This document shows positions 26,707-33,365 of a stretch of DNA of 33,365 nucleotides, one piece after another. The notes beneath the pieces are model-generated. The model saw only the letters and a list, made by a program, of their open reading frames with translations, did not search any database and was not told where the DNA came from. How positions within the stretch are numbered: position 1 is the first letter of the stretch; each line of letters begins with the position of its first letter. The position numbers and the translations under genes were made by a program. This stretch comes from Paulinella micropora (lineage: Eukaryota; Cercozoa; Imbricatea; Euglyphida): assembly GCA_009731375.1 (NCBI GenBank), contig BJOX01000060.1, positions 318,480-351,844 of the forward strand, in the 5' to 3' direction.

Positions 26707-27887
26707 TTATCGTTAATACCCTTACAGTCTTTGGTTTCACAGATATTACAAGTGGTTTCGCAGGCGTGCCTTTCCATATAACCCCTTAAACATAACTCAC
26801 AGAAATTCTTTTTACTTACCATAGACTTCATATTGGTTATGGCATCGTAGTGGTTCTCTGTCTTAAGTATGTAAAGGTTAGTAAGTCGCTCGCCATTTTC
26901 ATTAAGCAGGTCCGTCTTATAAACAATCTTGTCAGGAAATTCAACAATAACCAGATTGTATTTAATGTGGATAGCAAATGTATTAATTTCAGGAATACCG
27001 CACACATCCTGAATGACTTTCGTTTCTTCGTGTAGTTTCAAAGCCATCTCCTCCTGTATCTTTCTGCCTTTCATAATCTGTGAGTATTTTGTATGTTTTT
27101 CAATTTTTGCTTTTACTACAACAATTGCTCTGGCTAAGCATATGTTGTCTGTATTATTAATTTGAATTACTCCTCTCTTCTTATATACATCCAACTTATT
27201 AATTATTTGAAGCCTCGTTCCGCCAGTCGGCATTTCAACAGATTTCAAAACAAACCTAAACTTATCCATATTGGTTCCCTTTTCGTCTGTATAAAGGTAT
27301 TCGTTGCTTTGAAATATTGCCGACAATCTTCCTAAAACTTCGCCGACAGAAATCTCGTTAAGTTTTTTCAAACCCGTAGATACTGCTCCATAGTAATCTA
27401 CAAACTTGATACTTAGACTAACCATACTTCCCTGTTTCTGTCTTTTGATAAAGTCGTTCAGGATTATCTCAATAAAATTTACTACATCTTCCATACTGAA
27501 TGAAGTAAAGTTGCCTCTAATCCTAACCCAATACTGGCTTTCATTAATACCCAGCACGTGCTTCTTTCTATCTACGTGATTGATTTCGTAGTTTCCGTAT
27601 CGCATTAAGTCTTTCACCCTTTCTTTTCTTTCTCTCACTTTCGCTTCAAACTGCTTTTCCTCTTTCTTTTCCTCTTTCTTTTCCTCTTTCTTTTCCTCAA
27701 AGTAAACAGCACCTCTTACTTTGTTTAAGTAATTTTTGGCCGTTGTTGTATCCACCTTATACTTCCTAGTCTTAGGTATTATATACAGCACATCTTGACC
27801 CCTTACCCTTTTGATTTCATAATTAATTTTTTGTTCCCTAAATTTGTCCAACCTATAAGTCTTACCGTTGTAAGTGTGTGTCTCCAT
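26529..27887 (-). CDS. polB: Protein-primed DNA polymerase, N-terminal part (frameshifted)
   Basis: ATG at 27887 preceded by AATATATACG, like the protease gene. Residues 1-105 end in an EEKKEEKK repeat. The middle (residues about 110-390) has INNTDNICLARAIVVVKAKIE and a typical Polinton N-terminal domain pattern, ending in a zinc-binding stretch (FCELCLRGYMERHACETTCNIC). True homology stops near 26710; the last roughly 60 codons down to 26529 are out-of-frame sequence. Total span 27887-23881 is 4007 nt, one short of a multiple of three, so a single lost base near an A run at about 26704-26712 explains both fragments. This could be a sequencing error or real inactivation; no canonical slippery heptamer is visible. 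Confidence 0.85.
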   Translation of the reverse strand: METHTYNGKTYRLDKFREQKINYEIKRVRGQDVLYIIPKTRKYKVDTTTAKNYLNKVRGAVYFEEKKEEKKEEKKEEKQFEAKVRERKERVKDLMRYGNYEINHVDRKKHVLGINESQYWVRIRGNFTSFSMEDVVNFIEIILNDFIKRQKQGSMVSLSIKFVDYYGAVSTGLKKLNEISVGEVLGRLSAIFQSNEYLYTDEKGTNMDKFRFVLKSVEMPTGGTRLQIINKLDVYKKRGVIQINNTDNICLARAIVVVKAKIEKHTKYSQIMKGRKIQEEMALKLHEETKVIQDVCGIPEINTFAIHIKYNLVIVEFPDKIVYKTDLLNENGERLTNLYILKTENHYDAITNMKSMVSKKNFCELCLRGYMERHACETTCNICETKDCKGINDKAIGLIAIRVIESFQILSVLIITRGRTVISKRNVFRVVLITGRKTNTSAVMRNVVIVRN

Positions 27888-28109
27888 CGTATATATTGGT
27901 TAACAAATTTTTTTGAAAATTAATTAATTATCTCAATTGTCTGCCCCCTCCGTGGTCTGCCGTGTGCTCCCCGTGTCTATATATACGGGGGGCCCAATGT
28001 TTAGATGAAAATTAGGGCGGGGCGGGCGGTGCTGGCGGGGGCTGGCGGTGCGGGATGGGCAAAGCCATATGTGTATATGATTTCATATGTCTTGCTTTGC
28101 TACTTCTAT
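27888..28109. promoter_or_regulatory. GC-rich intergenic region with hairpins upstream of the polymerase gene
   Basis: CCCCGT-…TATATAT-ACGGGG (about 27969-27990) is a stem enclosing a TATA sequence. A G-rich run (GGGCGGGGCGGGCGG, starting near 28015) follows on the plus strand. GCAAAGC-CATATG (28059-28071) pairs with CATATG-tctt-GCTTTGC (28084-28100), lying just downstream of the minus-strand gene that ends at 28110. The base composition is unlike the AT-rich surroundings. It may combine a terminator, the polymerase promoter and possibly replication signals. Confidence 0.45.
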
Positions 28110-28439
28110 TTATTTCAGCTCCGCATTCGCACTTGAAAGGAGTCTTCTTCCAATTCCTTTTCTTTTCTTTTTTATTTCTTTTGTTTCCTTATCATAATTA
28201 ACTTTCCATTCATCATACTTTGGTTTTACTTTTTCATCGTAGTATTTTTTTGCTTCTTCCATTGCTTGTTCTTGGTTTCTTCGTTTTCCAATACTAAAAC
28301 TCTTACACATCGTTTGATTTCCTTCTCTCCATTGAATTTTTACCATTGGTCTCTTTTCATTATTCTTTAACATAATACATCCTTTTGAAATTGTAAATCT
28401 ACGGGGGGCTTTGCCCTCCGCACCACCTTTGTTTGTCAT
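28110..28439 (-). CDS. Small basic protein, possible AP2-like DNA-binding fold (109 aa)
   Basis: ATG at 28439, 52 bp inside the right TIR. The middle VKIQWREGNQTMCKSFSIGKRRNQEQAMEEAKKYYDEKV has the strand-strand-strand-helix pattern with a Phe and 'EQAMEEA' helix typical of AP2-like DNA-binding domains. The C-terminus is Lys-rich (EIKKKRKGIGRRLL). It may regulate early genes or bind the viral ends. The AP2 assignment is tentative; the open frame and ATG are clear. Confidence 0.5.
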   Translation of the reverse strand: MTNKGGAEGKAPRRFTISKGCIMLKNNEKRPMVKIQWREGNQTMCKSFSIGKRRNQEQAMEEAKKYYDEKVKPKYDEWKVNYDKETKEIKKKRKGIGRRLLSSANAELK

Positions 28440-28490
28440 CCTGTCTGTGTCTTTATATTTTAACGGTATTATTTTAAATATTAAATTCTA

Positions 28491-28584
28491 TTGCCATTTT
28501 GTCCCGTGCGGGCCGGCCGGTGTGTGTCCCTGGGGCGGGGGGTGTGTATTGAAAAAGTGTCTTGTAGTGGCACCCTATACTACT
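28491..28584 (-). repeat. Right terminal inverted repeat of the virus
   Basis: Ends …CCCTATACTACT at 28584. It is the reverse complement of 7620-7714 apart from one missing C. Confidence 0.95.
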
Positions 28585-28588
28585 CCTG

Positions 28589-28590
<2 letters not shown>
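28585..28590 (+). repeat. Target-site duplication, right copy (CCTGAT)
   Basis: Exact copy of 7614-7619. It is followed immediately by (CTAT)n, so the integration point lies at the border of a host microsatellite. Confidence 0.95.
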
Positions 28591-29800
<1,210 letters not shown>

Positions 29801-29804
29801 CTCG

Positions 29805-29840
<36 letters not shown>

Positions 29841-29989
29841 CTGTGTGTGTCGTTCTATCTATACATCAAGTTTTCTACCTATGTTTCAATCAATCTCCCT
29901 GCCTCTTGTTTTCTGTACGTACCTACCTACCTGTCTACATGCCTTCCTCCTTGTTTCTCTGCATCCGTTAATCCATCCTTATTCATCCA

Positions 29990-30029
<40 letters not shown>

Positions 30030-30347
30030 CTCTTTTGATGATGATTTATGTTGTTGTATGAGAGTTAAGCTTACATAAATTTTCTTCTTTGTTCTTGCTA
30101 CATGGCTACATCGTTCCTTATCAATATCTTTATGCCACTCACAGGGTAATGCTTCCAAGGCGCCGACGCCGTCGTGAACGTGATGGTGATGGTGGCTGAC
30201 GAAGACAACGTCGGGCAGGTCACGTCGCACCGAATCACTGTAAACACTTTTTGTATTGCACTTGGCTCCCATGTCATGTATACACAAACATATTTAAATG
30301 CATTCATACATGTATACACTTAATTGTGCTGTTGTAACTCTTGCTTA

Positions 30348-30396
<49 letters not shown>
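29801..30396. other. Mixed simple repeats and unassigned DNA
   Basis: (TA)n/(GT)n near 29803-29850, (CT)n near 29993-30022, a short non-repetitive stretch 30040-30345 with no supported gene, and a C run from 30350 into the gap. Confidence 0.6.
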
Positions 30397-30619
30397 NNNN
30401 NNNNNNNNNNNNNNNNNNNNNNNNNNNNNNNNNNNNNNNNNNNNNNNNNNNNNNNNNNNNNNNNNNNNNNNNNNNNNNNNNNNNNNNNNNNNNNNNNNNN
30501 NNNNNNNNNNNNNNNNNNNNNNNNNNNNNNNNNNNNNNNNNNNNNNNNNNNNNNNNNNNNNNNNNNNNNNNNNNNNNNNNNNNNNNNNNNNNNNNNNNNN
30601 NNNNNNNNNNNNNNNNNNN
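30397..30619. other. Assembly gap (223 N)
   Basis: Lies between a poly-C run and a GT repeat. Confidence 1.
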
Positions 30620-31407
30620 TGTGTGTGTGTGTGCTTTCGTGCTTGCGTTTACATTTTTCCTGACATCTAACCATTGTAAATGCTAGTTTAAATGCTGGTT
30701 TTATTTTATTTATTTATTTATTTTTTATTGTTTATTAATTGTTTAATTTTTGTAACCTGAGTTTTTATGCATATGCATCTCTTGGATTGTATTGTTATCA
30801 TATATGCTTCCTTTCATTTTTTATATTTGTTCAAGGGTATATAATTTTATTAGCTGACGAGGAGGGATACCTTCGATTGCATCTCCTGGCGTATGTTCAA
30901 CTTGTGGTGGTAATCGTACAGGTCGTTTCGTTCACTTAAATATCGCGCTGACCACAACAGTTGTGCATGTTTCCTAAGTAAATGCTTATGAAACACAAAT
31001 GAGCAAGTTGCTTTGCCATGATGATTTAGGCCTTATTCAAATGCAAAGTTCACAAGTTCTGCAAAAAGTCTGTGAGGAAAGACAAACAGTTGCAAAATAT
31101 AATGCGTATTGCAGTAGTCGTTACCACGAAATATTGCAAAAGAATACGTACCGGCCAGGTAGTATGGTCGTCAACAAGCAACATGTATACACACACAACA
31201 CACACACACACACAAACACTCTCATGCCTCTCTCTCTCTCTCTCTCTCTCTCCCCTTCCCCCCCCCCCCCCCCCCCCCCCCCCCTTTTTTTCTTTTNNNN
31301 NNNNNNNNNNNNNNNNNNNNNNNNNNNNNNNNNNNNNNNNNNNNNNNNNNNNNNNNNATGTATTTGTAAGCTCTGGATCGAATTCAAAAGCAGGCTTTCA
31401 AATATCG

Positions 31408-31462
<55 letters not shown>

Positions 31463-31472
31463 CATCTGTCCA

Positions 31473-31541
<69 letters not shown>

Positions 31542-31630
31542 GTAAGACTTTTCTCAATTTTTTTGTACTGGTGGCTTATCTTGTGCTTGCGTTTCTGCAG
31601 ATTATCACGATCATCCAAGTTGCGCTAGCC
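30620..31630. other. Unassigned DNA upstream of the Harbinger gene
   Basis: Contains a non-repetitive stretch 30640-31190 without recognisable protein, (CA)n, (CT)n and poly-C tracts, a 61-N gap at 31297-31357 and (ATCT)n at 31407-31540. The TTTCTGCAG at 31592-31600 is a plausible splice acceptor for the downstream transposase exon. Confidence 0.5.
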
Positions 31631-33090
31631 ATGCATGAGCTACTAACCACACAAGATCTTTTAGCTCTTTGCCTATTTGATACGCGCCTGGGTAGTTTTC
31701 CAGGCAGAGCTTCGATCCATCCTACATTCTTACATCAAGGCAACCGGGCAGGGGATAACTTACTCATGTATCACCTACGAGAAGTGCAGGGTGGTCAACC
31801 CCATCAACTACTCCGATGGAAACGATTATTCCGTGTATCTGTCGGAGTGTACAGGAGATTGTGTCGTGATCTGGAAAATATCCTGCGTCTCTCGCCTAGA
31901 GCGCATGGTGCTAGCGCGCGTGCTATACAACCTCAAGAGACTGTGGCTATTGGTTTACATGTTCTGGGCTCACCTGGCTACTTGCACAGTGGAGGCACAG
32001 AGATGGGGTGGTCTTATCAATCAATGAAAAAGCACACCATGAGATTTGCACGAGCTGTTGTGCGTGTTTATGGTGATACATTGTTTGAATTCCCAGAGAC
32101 AGTGGGACAACTCCAAACTGCTTGTGACCTCATGATGTTGGAAGGTGAAGTACCTAATTGTCTGGGAGCGATGGATGGTAAGATTTTCTTTATGAATTTC
32201 GGTGCGAATGATAATGTGGCACTAAAATCATATAAGGGTGGTCGCGGCGTTAATGTCCTTGCTCTTGTTTCTGCCGACTACCGTTTCCGCTGGCACAGTG
32301 CATTTGTTGGGGGTAACGATGTTGACGCGTCTCTTTGGAACAAGACCAGCCTGAAGCAACGCATCGCAAAAGGTTGGAATGGCCTCCCGAAGACAGCAGG
32401 CAAGCAATCAATGAGCCCCAAGAAGAGTCACTTGCTATGCGTCCTATCATCTTGGTTGACGGCACATTTGCTGGCTCTCCGGTTAGTAATGCTGCTGGTC
32501 GACTGTGCGGACGTTTTATATTGATGTAGGTGTTACAAAAACCATACCCCGTAGCACAACGTGACTTACCCAGCAAATTGTTATTCAACAAGATCCATGA
32601 CTCCGTAAGGTTGTCGAGCAAGCTTTCGGCCAGGTTAGATACTATCATGCATTTTGTGCATGTCTACAGCTGTACATGTATGCATGCGTGTATGTCTGTA
32701 TACATGCAAGAATGCATGAAAGAACAGTATGTATGCAAGATTTTTCTGCATCTTATCAACAAGTTTGGCACAAGCATACACTTCAAATGTGATCAGGTTG
32801 TGGGACGGTTTGGAATCTTTGCACAGCCAGTACGATGGCTCGCTGAGTCTACGCCCGAGGACCTTGCCGATGTGATCAAGTGCGCTTTCATTCTTCATAA
32901 TCTCTGCATAGATATGCATGATGTATTTGATGGTGACGATGATGATGGCGGTGGCGGTGAGCAGCGTGACTGGGGCCTTGATGAGAATATAGAAACCACA
33001 CCCATGGTCATGACGGAATACCGCACGTATTTCACAGATAGGTTTGAGTTAACTGAGAACAGGCTCTCTTTTAGGCGACGAAGGCAGTAG
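31631..33090 (+). pseudogene. PIF/Harbinger (HARBI1-like) transposase, frameshifted
   Basis: From ATG 31631 the protein reads through a Harbinger helical domain into the DDE nuclease core: GAMDGKIFF (D182 of this frame) and [10 protein letters not shown] (D216). The third acid lies in a different frame ([11 protein letters not shown], codon 32458-32460), so a frameshift falls at about 32340-32400. A 48-nt GTTAGT…TAG intron (32482-32529) restores the core between GSP and KPYPVAQRDL. A second frame change occurs near 32602, before VVEQAFGQ, followed by a 163-nt GTTAGA…CAG intron (32634-32796). The last exon has GRFGIFAQPVRWL and ADVIKCAFILHNLCIDMHD, the typical C-terminal end. Terminal repeats were not found. 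It is a decayed host transposon gene, unrelated to the virus. Confidence 0.85.
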
Positions 33091-33159
33091 CTTTGTTTGG
33101 ATAAGGTTTAAATATATCTGATGCACAGGTGAGCTGTTTTTACATAGACTAATATCAAA

Positions 33160-33365
<206 letters not shown>

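Larger units (their letters stand above)
7620..28584. mobile_element. Integrated Polinton/Maverick-type virus, complete with TIRs and TSD
   Basis: A 20,965-bp unit is bounded by about 95-bp inverted repeats that start AGTAGTATAGGG and by an exact 6-bp duplication. It contains the six hallmark Polinton genes: protein-primed PolB, rve integrase, packaging ATPase, adenain-type protease, penton-like and major capsid proteins. It also has fibre, lipase and small accessory genes. The two TIRs differ by one C in a C run, which argues for recent insertion. Damage is limited to a polymerase frameshift and a capsid gene interrupted by an assembly gap. Whether it can form virions is inference from gene content. 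Confidence 0.95.

Noticed and set aside
26529-26720. Programmed -1 frameshift in the polymerase
   Set aside because: No X-XXY-YYZ heptamer at the switch point; a lost base in an A run is the simpler reading.
30130-30230. Short ATG frame with an Arg-rich start (MLPRRRRRRERDGDGG) after a CACAG acceptor-like site
   Set aside because: Only 16 codons before a stop and no link to a downstream exon could be shown.

Overview
The window is eukaryotic nuclear DNA, most likely from a repeat-rich genome of unidentified lineage. It is dominated by microsatellites ((TA)n, (GA)n, GAT/GGT and CAA trinucleotides, (ATCT)n, (CTTAT)n, (CT)n), has six runs of N, and carries a decayed PIF/Harbinger transposase gene with inferred short GT-AG introns. 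Nothing in it looks like a bacterial chromosome. The host species cannot be named from the sequence.

The main content is a complete, probably young, integrated Polinton/Maverick-type virus (polinton-like virus in the broad sense) at 7620-28584, 20,965 bp. It has near-identical terminal inverted repeats of about 95 bp and an exact 6-bp target-site duplication (CCTGAT). It encodes the full Polinton core: protein-primed family B DNA polymerase, retroviral-type integrase, FtsK/HerA-type packaging ATPase, adenain-type cysteine protease, penton-like minor capsid protein and probable double-jelly-roll major capsid protein (interior lost in an 828-N gap). Added to these are a phage-like fibre with a peptidase S74 chaperone domain, a two-helix membrane protein, a second probable spike/fibre protein, a class 3 lipase, an ExoX-C-like small protein and several small unknown proteins. 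Layout: left arm 8058-9207 (+) small proteins, one probably spliced; 9307-10887 (-) integrase and a charged protein; 10954-22745 (+) a long structural block; 22767-23042 (-) ExoX-C-like; 23150-23845 (+) lipase; 23881-28439 (-) polymerase and a small basic protein.

The structural block carries regulatory structure beyond the genes: an ATATAG motif close to many starts, two families of palindromic 5' leaders reused before different genes, and tandem mini-hairpins at the ATPase stop codon. Several structural proteins contain Q-x-G-G or related x-x-G-G motifs that could be maturation sites for the element's protease. Two breaks were seen: a one-base frameshift in the polymerase zinc-finger region, and an in-frame run-on of the fibre into the downstream membrane-protein gene.

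The left flank (1-7613) holds microsatellites, a foldback MITE (1045-1408) and an unrecognised 3.4-kb element with 41-bp inverted repeats (3399-6806), which contains an interrupted unknown gene and a nested foldback element. The right flank (28591-33365) starts with about 1.2 kb of ATCT/CTTAT satellite, into whose edge the virus inserted, and ends with the broken Harbinger transposase and a (CT)n tract.
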